A stretch of 64,000 nucleotides of DNA from a virus. The notes beneath the pieces are model-generated. The model was given only the letters and a program-made list of their open reading frames with translations. It was not told the origin of the DNA and did not search any database. Made by a program: the position numbers and the translations under genes. The DNA lies in the IMG/VR virus record IMGVR_UViG_3300033146_005596, positions 1 through 64,000 of that record; one strand, written 5' to 3'. Positions 42,197 to 51,205 of the stretch are shown one piece after another; position 1 is the stretch's first letter, and the number at the start of each line of letters is the position of its first letter.

Positions 42197-42241
42197 GCTG
42201 CTTTGAGGTTTTTCAATAGCAGCTGCTTTGAGGTTTTTCAA
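42197..42241. repeat. two 20-bp direct repeats, period 25
   Basis: GCTGCTTTGAGGTTTTTCAA twice, perfectly conserved; possible iterons. Confidence 0.85.
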
Positions 42242-42420
42242 AAACTATATACTATATTAAAATATATTATTATTATAATATTTAAATTATTATAATATTA
42301 AAATTTATATATTAAGAAATTTAGGAAATTTTAAGGTATTTCATAATCTAGAAATTAAGAAATTTAAAAATATTGTAAAATGAATTTTTGCGGTTTTTCA
42401 ATATTAAAAATCCGAGTTTA

Positions 42421-42445
42421 TCCCTTATTATAATAACATAGGAGA
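42421..42445 (+). promoter_or_regulatory. middle promoter with ribosome-site-pairing hairpin (primase)
   Basis: CTTATTATAATAA at 42424-42436; TCCCTTAT can pair with ATAGGAGA (one mismatch, one G-U). Confidence 0.5.
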
Positions 42446-42454
42446 TTTGAAAAT

Positions 42455-43510
42455 ATGAATCAAAGAAATATATTTACACAAAAGGAAAATGAGCAATTAG
42501 TCAAACTATTAGGCCTTAAGAATATTAAATGGACTAATGACTCTGCGTTAATTAGCTGTCCTAAACATAAAGATAAAACTCCCTCTCTTTCAATAGATTT
42601 AATCAATGGTATATTCAAATGTTTTAGTTGTGGTTATAGTGGAACACTAAACCAGTTGTTTTATGATAATACTGGACAGTCTGCAAACAAAGCACTAGGA
42701 AAATCAACAAAGCTTTCAAAGTTCGATACCGTGTTTGAAAAGACATCTAATTTTGGTAGATTTTTTAACCAAGAAAAAAACAACGATTCTATAGAAGAAC
42801 TTGATGAATCAATAAACATCCTTCTTCCTAGCTTTGACTTAACGTTATTAGATAGAGAAGTACAGAGATACTTAAGAAAAAGGGGTATTTATTTAGAAAC
42901 AGCAAAAGCTATGAATTTTGGTTATATTAAAAATCAAAGTAAAGTTAATTCTATTAAGCATAATACACGTAAAATAATGACTGTCCAGAAAAGACTAGTT
43001 ATACCTATCTTTGAAAATGGTAAGCTTATATCTGCAGAGCTCAGAGATACAACAGGGCTAAGTGGGAAGAAGGTATTGTATCCAGCTGGTTCTTCTACTA
43101 ACACACTCTATAACCATTTTGAGCTAGATAAAAACTCACCTATCTACATTACAGAAGGACTTTTGGATTTAGCTGTACTAAAGAACTCATCTTTTTTCAG
43201 CAATGCGACTAGTACTTTTGGTACCAGCTCTACAACTCGCAAGCTAAATATAATGAAAACTTTTAAGCATATTGTTTTTATTCCAGATAATGATACACCT
43301 GGAAGAAAAGCAATAGAAGAAAAGTATGAAGTTCTCAAGAGCTATAATATTAAAATAGAAGTTTTAGAAGTTCCAGCGTCTATTAAAGACCCGGGAGATA
43401 TACCAAAAAAATATATATCAGTACAAAATTTATTAGATAAAGGCTGGATTGCAAAAAATACAATTTGTATAGATGACTTTTTATTTAAATACAGTCTGGG
43501 TATTTATTAA
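42455..43510 (+). CDS. DnaG-type primase, 351 aa
   Basis: CHC2 zinc finger (Cys35, His38, Cys56, Cys59) followed by a linker, then a TOPRIM core with YITEGLLDLAVL (acidic motif) and FIPDNDTPG (DxD motif). Length suits a short phage primase without a fused helicase. Makes RNA primers for the lagging strand together with the separate DnaB-like helicase. First gene of the right-hand replication operon, next to the putative origin. Confidence 0.93.
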   Translation: MNQRNIFTQKENEQLVKLLGLKNIKWTNDSALISCPKHKDKTPSLSIDLINGIFKCFSCGYSGTLNQLFYDNTGQSANKALGKSTKLSKFDTVFEKTSNFGRFFNQEKNNDSIEELDESINILLPSFDLTLLDREVQRYLRKRGIYLETAKAMNFGYIKNQSKVNSIKHNTRKIMTVQKRLVIPIFENGKLISAELRDTTGLSGKKVLYPAGSSTNTLYNHFELDKNSPIYITEGLLDLAVLKNSSFFSNATSTFGTSSTTRKLNIMKTFKHIVFIPDNDTPGRKAIEEKYEVLKSYNIKIEVLEVPASIKDPGDIPKKYISVQNLLDKGWIAKNTICIDDFLFKYSLGIY

Positions 43511-43550
43511 AAGTACTAATTAAAAGAACCATAAAATGAAAGGAGATAAT

Positions 43551-43793
43551 ATGGATGTTACTAAGAAAGAGTTAATTGATTTTCTAGGAGAATGCTACAG
43601 CACTAAAGTAGGTATTGAACAACAGAGCAAAGGTATATCTGATGATGTTAAAGAGTTTGCAAAATCAGCAGGGGTTAAACCTAAAGAAATCAAGGCAGCT
43701 CTTAAAAGGTTTTCTGATTATATGAAAGGCAACATAAGTAATGATGATGACATATCAATCTATGTTGATGAATACTTTATTGAGCAGGAATAA
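43551..43793 (+). CDS. small protein, possibly DsbA-like dsDNA-binding, 80 aa
   Basis: The ATG at 43551 is chosen because AAAGGAG lies just upstream and after the ATG at 43536. The sequence DDVKEFAKSAGVKPKEIKAALKRFSDYM recalls T4 DsbA (DIRIRAKDELGVDGKMFNRLLALY), a small dsDNA-binding protein of late transcription. The match is from memory and short. Acidic C-terminus. Confidence 0.5.
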   Translation: MDVTKKELIDFLGECYSTKVGIEQQSKGISDDVKEFAKSAGVKPKEIKAALKRFSDYMKGNISNDDDISIYVDEYFIEQE

Positions 43794-43798
43794 GCAAG

Positions 43799-44383
43799 AT
43801 GATATATAATAATATAGATAGTGTTAGCTATAAAAAAATATTCACTAAGAAGTTTGAGAACTTTTGCAACAAGATAGCAACCCTTGTATCTGTAACAACA
43901 TCTGAAACAGGTGTTACAGTTAAGCATGAGAACTCAGGAAAGATTTATAGATATGACTGGGATTTTGATACACCGGTTAAGATGTTTATTAAAAAAATTC
44001 ATGATGATTTAATTAACCACTTACCTATCATATTTAAAGTTGTAAAAGAAGAGTTGTCTTTGACTGAAGAAGAGAAGGAAGCAGCACTCGAAGCACAAGC
44101 CTCAGCTGTTGAGTGTGGGCTTGAACCTGAAGCAATACCTGAAAAGTACTGGCATACAGTCGAAAATACACCGTACAGAATTGAGAAGGTTATAGTAATG
44201 AAAGATATTTTTATTATTAGAAATCTAGATACTGAGCAACTTTTTCGGTACCATATGAATAAATCCTGTATTCATTTCTTAGCTAATTACAGAAAAGGAA
44301 AGTATGATACACCACAAGCTGCTGGGAATGTATTTTTTGAAACTAGTGAGCTACTTGGTGAAATAACTCCAAAAGGTGAATAA
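43799..44383 (+). CDS. hypothetical protein, 194 aa
   Basis: Not recognised. Mixed alpha/beta; the motif IYRYDWDFD near 50 and LFRYHMNKSCIHFLANYRKGKYDTP near 160 suggest two related strands. Translationally close to both neighbours (5-nt and 2-nt gaps) in the primase-FEN operon. Confidence 0.65.
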   Translation: MIYNNIDSVSYKKIFTKKFENFCNKIATLVSVTTSETGVTVKHENSGKIYRYDWDFDTPVKMFIKKIHDDLINHLPIIFKVVKEELSLTEEEKEAALEAQASAVECGLEPEAIPEKYWHTVENTPYRIEKVIVMKDIFIIRNLDTEQLFRYHMNKSCIHFLANYRKGKYDTPQAAGNVFFETSELLGEITPKGE

Positions 44384-44385
44384 CA

Positions 44386-44748
44386 ATGGCAAGAAGAGAC
44401 AGCAACGATAAAAAATGGCAGGAAGTAAAAAAAGATGTAGTTCTTAGGGATATGAACATGTGCCGGTTATTAGCTGTGCTTGACTTAAAAGAGTATGCAA
44501 TTTATAATAAGTTTGCAGGTCGGAGATTTACCAAGCTAGACCCAGCTCATGTTTTTGCTGTTTCTTCTTACCCGCATCTTTGTTATGAGCTAGATAACAT
44601 AGTACTATTGAATAGGTACTCACATACAATGCTCGACAGTTGCAAAAATCCTTTAGATGGTACTAATATTTCAAAGGCAGAAAGAGATAATTGGTGGAAA
44701 AGAATAATAGGTCTGGAGTTGTATGAAAAACTTCAGTACAAAAACTAA
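44386..44748 (+). CDS. HNH-type nuclease-like protein, 120 aa
   Basis: Pattern RDMNMCRLL, then LDPAHVFAVSSYPHLCYELDNIVLLNRYSHTMLDS, matches the HNH fold: first His in PAH, Asn in DNIVLL and final His in YSHTMLD. The paired CxxC zinc ribs are mostly lost (single Cys). Compact, without a DNA-binding extension, so probably a phage-encoded recombination/processing nuclease or a captured homing-type domain. AAAAGGTG ribosome site. Confidence 0.7.
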   Translation: MARRDSNDKKWQEVKKDVVLRDMNMCRLLAVLDLKEYAIYNKFAGRRFTKLDPAHVFAVSSYPHLCYELDNIVLLNRYSHTMLDSCKNPLDGTNISKAERDNWWKRIIGLELYEKLQYKN

Positions 44749-44764
44749 AAATAGGAAAAAACCC

Positions 44765-44777
44765 CTTATTATAATAA
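44765..44777 (+). promoter_or_regulatory. middle promoter (44795 gene)
   Basis: CTTATTATAATAA, 17 nt before the ATG, with AGGAGA between. Confidence 0.6.
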
Positions 44778-44794
44778 TATAGGAGATTAAAAAA

Positions 44795-44962
44795 ATGGCT
44801 GATAAAATAGAAATTGTTGAAGCTGGAAAAATGTTGTTACTAGATGGAGTAGCAATCTCAAAAGAAGACTTAGGAAAAAGAATGCAGGAAGTTGCAGCAG
44901 ACGCCAGAATCAGGGAAACAAAACCCGGAGTATTTAAAACCCTAAAAAGAATGCAGGAGTAG
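44795..44962 (+). CDS. hypothetical small protein, 55 aa
   Basis: Starts MADKIEIVEAGKMLLLDGVA; charged helical second half (GKRMQEVAADARIRETKPG). It has its own middle promoter and AGGAGAT site, and its last codons (ATGCAGGAGTAG) supply the ribosome site of the FEN gene. Not recognised, but the control signals make it a convincing gene. Confidence 0.75.
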   Translation: MADKIEIVEAGKMLLLDGVAISKEDLGKRMQEVAADARIRETKPGVFKTLKRMQE

Positions 44963-44964
44963 AA

Positions 44965-45906
44965 ATGTATAATGCTATTCTAATTGACGTTATGAATCTT
45001 TGTTATAGAATTTATGATAAAGATTCTGAGTCAAGCATCAAGAAAATTGATGACAAATATGTATACAAGAATTTATTAAAAGACTTCATAGTTAAAGTGG
45101 AATCAATCAAGAAGGTATATGGTCTAAAAGATACTGAGGTTTATCTATTGTTTGATAATCCTATGAGCCGAGATAAAATTCATGACTCTTTTAAGTATGT
45201 AAAAAGAAACGAAGTGTACAATCCGTACAAAGCAAACAGGATTAAAGATAAAAAAAAGGAGTTTTTTAATACTCTAAACCTCTTGAAATATTTTTATATT
45301 CTAGGTGATAAACATTATCATACAATAAAAGTACAAAACTTAGAAGCTGATGATTTTGTTAAGTCTATTCTTGAGCAGAAAACAACAGAAGATGATAAGG
45401 TTTTAATGGTTACTAATGACTTGGACTGGTGCCGTTATCTTACATGCAATGTTGCTTATTTTCCAGACTTCTCAAAAGAGCCAGTCAATGCAGATGGCTT
45501 TGAAAGAAAATATAATTATATACCTTCTGAGTTTAATCTTGTGCTTAATAAAACATTGTTTGGAGATAAGTCTGATAATATTCCAAGAGTATGTACTTTT
45601 AATGATAAATATTTTGGAGAGTTTACTATGCTAATTGAAAAGCTAGAGAGTATTGATGAATTTTGGAAAGCATTTCAAGCTGGTTTATTTGGTACCAAGA
45701 TTTATGATAAGATTAAAGATAAAGAAAGGCAGCTGCAGATAAACTTTGCAATGACTAGTGTTATTGATGTTGATAAAAATATATTAAAAACACATTTGAC
45801 AAGTGGTAGAGAGTCTAGACTTCAAGAAACACTAACTAAGAGTATTTTCGGAATTAAAAAGGCAAAGCCATTTAGTTTTAGTACAATTCAAAAACCAAGA
45901 AAATAG
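44965..45906 (+). CDS. FEN-type 5'-3' exonuclease (T4 RNase H-like), 313 aa
   Basis: Removes RNA primers. Acidic metal-binding motifs in order: ILIDVMNLCYR near 6-16, LLFDNPMSR, KVQNLEADDFV, VTNDLDW and LFGDKSDNIPRV (helix-3-turn region). Length close to T4 rnh (305). It fits functionally because the polymerase's own 5' nuclease is not present. Starts two bases after the 55-aa gene. Confidence 0.92.
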   Translation: MYNAILIDVMNLCYRIYDKDSESSIKKIDDKYVYKNLLKDFIVKVESIKKVYGLKDTEVYLLFDNPMSRDKIHDSFKYVKRNEVYNPYKANRIKDKKKEFFNTLNLLKYFYILGDKHYHTIKVQNLEADDFVKSILEQKTTEDDKVLMVTNDLDWCRYLTCNVAYFPDFSKEPVNADGFERKYNYIPSEFNLVLNKTLFGDKSDNIPRVCTFNDKYFGEFTMLIEKLESIDEFWKAFQAGLFGTKIYDKIKDKERQLQINFAMTSVIDVDKNILKTHLTSGRESRLQETLTKSIFGIKKAKPFSFSTIQKPRK

Positions 45907-45917
45907 TGAGGTAATAA

Positions 45918-46880
45918 GTGGCTGTTATATTTGTTGGTGACCTGCATTTTTCAGATGATAAAGATTGGAAAATTGCAGTAGGACATAAAATGATTGATTG
46001 GATGAAAAACTTTCCAGAGAACAAAAAAGAAAATACTTTAGTCTTGTCTGGAGATATAACAGACAAGTCTTTAAACACTGGTACTGTTTATAAAATGCTA
46101 GAAGATTTCATTAGAGCTTGTACATTTAAAAAAATATATATTATAAAAGGTAACCATGATATACATTATAAAAATGGAGTTCAATCATATACGGGCGACC
46201 ACTTAAGAACAAATCCAAAAATTGTTATTCTGGACAAGCCTGGGGAGGTTCTCGAGATTGAAGGGTTTAAAGTACTAAGTTTGCCACATTATACATTTCT
46301 AGAGGGCTATCCAAATATGGAACACTATTATAGCAACCTCTATAAAAAAGTTAAAGAAGTTGATATAATCGCTGGTCATATATCTGATGAAAGTTTACCT
46401 TTATTTAGTAACATAGACCTGAGTAAAATAACAGCAAAGTGGAGGAGTTTAGGCCATATTCATTCACCAATGAATAATAGCTATCTTGGAAGTTTATACC
46501 CAACGTCTATATCTGAATATGCAGGTAACAGATTTTATCATAAATATGTTCATGGACAGCCAAAAGTTATTGGAAAAATTCCAATTTTACTAAAGTATGA
46601 GCAGGTTATTTACCCACAGAAAGCAAAAATAAATAAAGAGTATATTCAAGTCTTTACAGTCCTGAACTATCCAACTAAAGTCGAGGATAGCACTATCTAT
46701 AAAGATTTGTATATTAAACAAAGAATTTCAGGAAAGCTAATAGATGTTTTTGATGAAGAGCTTGGTACTAGTGATATACTAAAAGAAATAAATAGTCCAA
46801 GAGAAATTATTAACAAGTGTCTAGAAGATAATAACTTTTCTGATTCAGTTAAGCAACTAGTACGAAGCTATTTGCTCTAA
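45918..46880 (+). CDS. SbcD/Mre11-type (T4 gp47-like) nuclease, 320 aa
   Basis: Calcineurin-like phosphoesterase motifs: GDLHFS (7-12), SGDITD, IKGNHDIHY, AGHISDES and LGHIHSP. Partner of the SbcC/gp46-like ATPase at 20313-22301, encoded 25 kb away. GTG start with GAGG upstream. In T4 the gp46/47 pair initiates recombination-dependent replication and host DNA degradation; the same is assumed. Confidence 0.93.
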   Translation: MAVIFVGDLHFSDDKDWKIAVGHKMIDWMKNFPENKKENTLVLSGDITDKSLNTGTVYKMLEDFIRACTFKKIYIIKGNHDIHYKNGVQSYTGDHLRTNPKIVILDKPGEVLEIEGFKVLSLPHYTFLEGYPNMEHYYSNLYKKVKEVDIIAGHISDESLPLFSNIDLSKITAKWRSLGHIHSPMNNSYLGSLYPTSISEYAGNRFYHKYVHGQPKVIGKIPILLKYEQVIYPQKAKINKEYIQVFTVLNYPTKVEDSTIYKDLYIKQRISGKLIDVFDEELGTSDILKEINSPREIINKCLEDNNFSDSVKQLVRSYLL

Positions 46881-46891
46881 AGGAGAATAAT

Positions 46892-47248
46892 ATGAAATAT
46901 AGAGGATTTGATTTTTTCTATACTAAAAATGAGTTAAAGTTGTCTAAGAAAGATGGTATTTTAGTTGCAATGGTGATTGATGCTTGGGGACCTGTAAAAA
47001 ATGAGTTACGCAACTGCTCTTATAACTTTGAGGTTGAGCCTAAAGATGTTGATTTGTTCATACTATTTGGGGAGCAATCAGTAAAGGCAGAAATTAGACG
47101 GCTCAAGCCTAGGTTTTACGATTTTATAATAAGACTTTTTTTCAAAATATTAGCTTTTCCAGGTATACACCAAGCAGAAAAATGTTTTAAATCAATGGAC
47201 CAAAATGTTTTAAATCAATGGAGCACGGAGAGTTGGACAAATGAGTAG
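46892..47248 (+). CDS. hypothetical protein with a recently shifted C-terminus, 118 aa
   Basis: Not recognised; a ~100-residue domain (MKYRGFDFFYTKNELK...), AAGGAG start. A 23-bp tandem duplication at 47180-47222 changes the frame of the last codons. With one unit removed the protein would end SMEHGELDK and its TGA would overlap the next ATG as ATGA; now it ends QWSTESWTNE and overlaps the next gene by eight bases. Confidence 0.7.
   Translation: MKYRGFDFFYTKNELKLSKKDGILVAMVIDAWGPVKNELRNCSYNFEVEPKDVDLFILFGEQSVKAEIRRLKPRFYDFIIRLFFKILAFPGIHQAEKCFKSMDQNVLNQWSTESWTNE
47180..47222. repeat. 23-bp tandem duplication
   Basis: AAATGTTTTAAATCAATGGA occurs twice with period 23, not a multiple of three. 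Confidence 0.9.
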
Positions 47249-47534
47249 ACTAACATTTAAAATGTTTGATAAAGACATGGACGTATTTGATAGCTCTGAA
47301 CTTTTTTCTTTAGAAGAGATGCGCAGCTTGGAAAAACAAAATAAAAAAGAGACTAGCTTTGAACATTTAATCACTGGAAAATTACTCTATGATGATTATG
47401 GCCAATATATACTAGATTCTAACAACAACAAGCTATTAGAGATAAAGGACTTTGGGGTCTTTAAGAATGAAGAGCTACAAGATGACTTTGCAAAATTTGT
47501 AGTTAAAGCCTTAAATAAAGAACTGAACAGATAA
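47241..47534 (+). CDS. hypothetical protein, 97 aa
   Basis: Not recognised. Acidic, helical, with one short strand pair (GKLLYDDYGQYIL). The ATG overlaps the end of the upstream gene; last gene of the replication operon before the structural block. Confidence 0.65.
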   Translation: MSRLTFKMFDKDMDVFDSSELFSLEEMRSLEKQNKKETSFEHLITGKLLYDDYGQYILDSNNNKLLEIKDFGVFKNEELQDDFAKFVVKALNKELNR

Positions 47535-47544
47535 TTTTTTTGGG

Positions 47545-47556
47545 ACTTATTATAGT
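47545..47556 (+). promoter_or_regulatory. late promoter, leaderless (47557 gene)
   Basis: ACTTATTATAGT directly followed by ATG; only a T-run and GGG upstream, no ribosome site. Confidence 0.6.
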
Positions 47557-48654
47557 ATGAGTTACACAGAAGCAATACAATATTATAATCATGAAAACTA
47601 TGCAAATACATATTACACTAGTCAGATGGTCCTTGAGACTTTTCTGGCTAATCAATTATTTAAAGGCGATTTATCTAGAATACAATTTGCGTCTGATGCT
47701 TTTATGTTTAGAAAGCGGCTTGACTCAGTGGACAGTAAATCTGATAATTTTGTTGCTCAGAATTTAAACTTTCCTTTTATGTCCTATTGGTATCAAGGCT
47801 TTTGGGAACATGATGACAGACCGTTTGCAAAAAGTACAGCACAACGTGTACTGGGCCACGAAATTGAAATCCAAGGACAAAACATGAAAGCTATGGCTGT
47901 AAAAACTACAATGAAGTTTACTGTCATGTTTAGTAGAGATGATGATGCAAGGCTAGCTAATGAGATTTTAATGTGGACTCAAGGACCTATAGATATTAGA
48001 TTAAAATCAACTATTCTTTGGAAAAATACCCCAATTGAGCTGCCCTCTTTCTTTAAAATAGATAAGATAGCTTATAATGATAAAGCATATAATGAGGTTG
48101 ATTGGCTAGAAAAAAATAGGATTATTCCTATCACCTTTGAAGTTGTTTTGAGAACTTATGTACTGGGCCCTAACACACAAGACTCTGGACAGTATGTAAA
48201 AGAAGGAAATACTTTTAATTTAACTGAAGAATCAACTTTACAGTTTATAGCTGGAAAAAACTTGTCGGACGACCCAGAAATGATAGAAGATACAGTACAT
48301 GCTTATTTTAACCCTGAGGTTGCCATTACCCTGGATAATGTTTGGATTGATAATCAGGAAACAAATGCCCTAACTTTAAACTGGAGCTACACTGAAGATG
48401 TGCCAGACTCAGTGGGGAAAATTAAAATAGTTGGTAATGGCATCGAAACAATAGAAATTACTGATGATATAATCACAACAATGTCCCAGATAATAACTGG
48501 ATTGAAATCTAATAGCACTTACCGTTTTCATATTTATTTTTATTTAACTAATGGTCAGGTAACTATGCAAGGTGTTAATGGTACCACACTTTTCGACCCA
48601 GAAGAACCAGGAAAGCTAGGACAACTAGAAGACGCAATAGGATTCAAGTTTTAA
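47557..48654 (+). CDS. structural protein with C-terminal fibronectin-III-like domain, 365 aa
   Basis: First gene of the sheath/wedge block. The N-terminal ~240 residues are a compact alpha/beta domain with many aromatic residues. Residues ~265-345 (VWIDNQETNALTLNWSYTED ... GLKSNSTYRFHIYFYLTNG) have the fn3 strand pattern. Position suggests a neck/tail-completion or sheath-proximal protein; not assigned to a family. Confidence 0.65.
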   Translation: MSYTEAIQYYNHENYANTYYTSQMVLETFLANQLFKGDLSRIQFASDAFMFRKRLDSVDSKSDNFVAQNLNFPFMSYWYQGFWEHDDRPFAKSTAQRVLGHEIEIQGQNMKAMAVKTTMKFTVMFSRDDDARLANEILMWTQGPIDIRLKSTILWKNTPIELPSFFKIDKIAYNDKAYNEVDWLEKNRIIPITFEVVLRTYVLGPNTQDSGQYVKEGNTFNLTEESTLQFIAGKNLSDDPEMIEDTVHAYFNPEVAITLDNVWIDNQETNALTLNWSYTEDVPDSVGKIKIVGNGIETIEITDDIITTMSQIITGLKSNSTYRFHIYFYLTNGQVTMQGVNGTTLFDPEEPGKLGQLEDAIGFKF

Positions 48655-48671
48655 TACTATTTAAAAATATG

Positions 48672-48683
48672 ACTAATTATAGT
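48672..48683 (+). promoter_or_regulatory. late promoter (sheath)
   Basis: ACTAATTATAGT, 36 nt before the ATG, followed by AGAGGAGAT. Confidence 0.5.
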
Positions 48684-48719
48684 ATAAGAACCTATACATA
48701 AAGAGGAGATAAATAAAGT

Positions 48720-50546
48720 ATGGAAACATATAGAGTAAAGTTTACAGATATAGACTCAAGCGAGATATTTTTGGATGAGGCTAAAGGACTAAAAGGCTTT
48801 TTTAATATTTCAGCACCTAAAGGTAATAAAGCAGGATTCCTTTTTCCAAAAGGAGCTGAAGCAACTATTAAAAGACTTATTGGTTATCCTAGTGCAACTT
48901 ACCCAGCTATCCAAGATGTTATTGATTATAACGCAAAATATAGCTGTTATATTGCAGCTCCTACTATTGAAACAACTAAAAAAGGATATGCAGCTATTAC
49001 ACAGTTTGGAGTTTATCCATTCCAATCAGTAGATGGTGATATTTCAGGAGTTGGTGAAGAGTCTGTGGTTCCTATCATAGATGGAGAAGATGGTGCTACA
49101 GTTGCACCTATTGCTGATACTTCAGTAACTATAACACTAACTGCAGATGCTTATGCTAAATATAGTAAGATTTCAGGTTTAAAAGTTAAATTAAACAGTG
49201 TAACAGCCGTTGATTTTGCTGATTTTAATGAGACTACTTTTGACCTAACTATTGATGATGCAACGCTAGATGTTGATAATTATACATTAGATTGGCTGGT
49301 ACCAATTACAGCAGCTAATACACTATTTACTATCTCTCAGGTATCACCAACAGCTTTACCATTAAGAGTAAATATAACCGATTTACAATTTGTTGATACA
49401 GCAGCAGCTGGGTTAGATGCAGCAAAGACTAAGTTCGATTTGAAACTTTCTTATGTTGAAGATAATTATCCAAACAAATATGTATCTCAGGAGATTAGTG
49501 GAAACTTAGACTTTACTTCTGAGTTAGAAGATGGAACTAAAAACTATATTGGTGACAAGATTTCAGAGTACTCTTCTATTGAAATTGCTAATATTAACTT
49601 GGAAATACCTATTGAGACAGGCTATACTTCTTTAACTGGAAGTACAACTATAGCAGGGGAAGCAAGAAATACTTCAGACGTTGCAGCAAACTGGGTTGAG
49701 GGACAGAAAGATATTTATGATGATGTCAAAGTATTTATGGACCCTGAGGGAACTTTAACAGAAGAAACAGCAACTTCTTTAAGAGCTAATAACCAAACCT
49801 CAAGTATTATTTCTATTTTTAACAATTACTCAGTTTTAGAAGGTACTAAGCTATCAAAGGCTGATTCTGAAGTTATTTTGACTGGAACACCTCAGCCTAT
49901 TAAAGGAATAAAAGGCTTTGTACAATATCATAATAAGTTTAAAATATCTGAGTCTTTTACTAATACTAGCTATTGGACATCGTTTATTGGTAAAATTGGT
50001 GTTAAGCTGTCAGACATAATGGTAAAAGCACTAGGAGGAGCGTCTCCTATGTTTTTAGATGATGCAAGAGGCTTAGGTGGTCAGTTAGATGTAGACTTTG
50101 ATAAAATCTTTTATACTTATTCTGAAGATGCTCAGAAAAACTTTGATAAGATTGGTGTTAATGCTATATTCTGGGATAAAAATTATGGTGTATACATTGG
50201 CGGACAAAAAACATCTTTTTCAAGAGTTGGAGTTATATCTGACTGGGGCTACATCGGACATTCAATGGCTTTTGATATTTTTAGAGATAGTGTTAAACAA
50301 ACAGTTCTTATACCTCAAATAGGAAAAGCATTAAGCCCTAAATATTATGAGATTCGAGGAGACCAAATGGCTAAGCTAATCAGTCAGCGGGTTGATGGAA
50401 CTAATCCTATCTGGGCTTCAGCAAGATATGAACATGTGAATAAAGACCAAAATAAAGCTCTAAGAAAGTATGTTGTAAAAGTTTGGGTTAAGGTTTATCC
50501 TTTTGCTGAAGAGACCGAACTAATTTTTGAGAATGAAGCACAATAA
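48720..50546 (+). CDS. tail sheath protein, 608 aa
   Basis: Contractile sheath. The N-terminal LDEAKGLKGFFNISAPKG and KRLIGYPSATYPAIQDVIDY, and the C-terminal NAIFWDKNYGVYIGGQKTSFSR...WGYIGHSMAFDIFRDSVKQ followed by KVWVKVYPFAEETELIF, match the conserved inner domain of phage sheath proteins (insertion of variable outer domains at ~130-380). It is followed by the tube gene, as usual. Not disrupted. Confidence 0.8.
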   Translation: METYRVKFTDIDSSEIFLDEAKGLKGFFNISAPKGNKAGFLFPKGAEATIKRLIGYPSATYPAIQDVIDYNAKYSCYIAAPTIETTKKGYAAITQFGVYPFQSVDGDISGVGEESVVPIIDGEDGATVAPIADTSVTITLTADAYAKYSKISGLKVKLNSVTAVDFADFNETTFDLTIDDATLDVDNYTLDWLVPITAANTLFTISQVSPTALPLRVNITDLQFVDTAAAGLDAAKTKFDLKLSYVEDNYPNKYVSQEISGNLDFTSELEDGTKNYIGDKISEYSSIEIANINLEIPIETGYTSLTGSTTIAGEARNTSDVAANWVEGQKDIYDDVKVFMDPEGTLTEETATSLRANNQTSSIISIFNNYSVLEGTKLSKADSEVILTGTPQPIKGIKGFVQYHNKFKISESFTNTSYWTSFIGKIGVKLSDIMVKALGGASPMFLDDARGLGGQLDVDFDKIFYTYSEDAQKNFDKIGVNAIFWDKNYGVYIGGQKTSFSRVGVISDWGYIGHSMAFDIFRDSVKQTVLIPQIGKALSPKYYEIRGDQMAKLISQRVDGTNPIWASARYEHVNKDQNKALRKYVVKVWVKVYPFAEETELIFENEAQ

Positions 50547-50563
50547 AGGGAGATTAGAAAATA

Positions 50564-51124
50564 ATGGGAAATAACGTTAAAAGTTTAATAGACTTAGCAG
50601 CTGATTCTGCTAAAAATATGTTTGATGTGTCAATTACTGATTCTGCTATCTTAGCAGGTATAGACACTAATGACGAGCTTAGATTCAGAGCTCAAGGGTT
50701 TACTGTTAAAGAGCCTAAGGCCTCAACCTATGATGTTGATTATAAAACTGTAAAGATTCAGAAGCCTAAGCCTAAAATTGACCTAGACAGAACAATTACT
50801 TTAAAAGTTCGGTTAGATGCTAACTTCGGTTTTTATGACGGTTTCAAGCAGCTAGAGAACAAAGTTTTTGATGGCGAGACTGGTTTTGCAACTAGCAAGA
50901 TGCCAGATACTGGGGATAGATTTACCTTAAAATGTAAATATCTTAACAAAGCTGCGGAAACTGTTGCAGATATAAATGATGAGATTATGAATGGTCGAAT
51001 CTGGAAGTATTCAGACTGCTGGGTATCAGCTATTAACGAGCTTGGTTTTGACCAGAAATCAGCAGACCCTTTTGAGATTGAAGCTACCATCAAGTTTGGT
51101 AACTATGAAATGATAGTGGATTAA
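50564..51124 (+). CDS. tail tube protein, 186 aa
   Basis: Follows the sheath after 17 bases (GGGAG site). Size and pattern fit tube monomers: helical start, FRAQGFTVKEPKAST, beta strands ITLKVRLDANFGFYDGFKQL, and final strand FEIEATIKFGNYEMIV. Ends at a terminator, allowing high separate expression. Confidence 0.75.
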   Translation: MGNNVKSLIDLAADSAKNMFDVSITDSAILAGIDTNDELRFRAQGFTVKEPKASTYDVDYKTVKIQKPKPKIDLDRTITLKVRLDANFGFYDGFKQLENKVFDGETGFATSKMPDTGDRFTLKCKYLNKAAETVADINDEIMNGRIWKYSDCWVSAINELGFDQKSADPFEIEATIKFGNYEMIVD

Positions 51125-51142
51125 ATTTATTTTACAGTCTAA

Positions 51143-51176
51143 AAAGACTTAGTACTACAAAGGGTACTAGGTCTTT
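51143..51176 (+). terminator. terminator after tube gene
   Basis: AAAGACTTAGTAC/GTACTAGGTCTTT stem with one mismatch, followed by TATTATAT. Confidence 0.8.
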
Positions 51177-51205
51177 TATTATATATGGCTTCTTTATAAA
51201 ATTCA

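Larger units (their letters stand above)
42114..42454. other. AT-rich divergent intergenic region, candidate replication origin
   Basis: 341 bases without a gene between the clamp loader and primase, with back-to-back middle promoters at the two ends. It holds two direct copies of GCTGCTTTGAGGTTTTTCAA (42197-42216, 42222-42241), a partial third copy GGTTTTTCAA (42392-42401), and ~140 bases that are almost pure A/T in between. Iterons next to an easily melted tract beside replication genes fit an origin. A regulatory role alone is the alternative. Confidence 0.45.

Noticed and set aside
42114-42454. CRISPR-like repeat array
   Set aside because: Only two full repeats with a 5-base gap between them and no spacers; better read as iterons.
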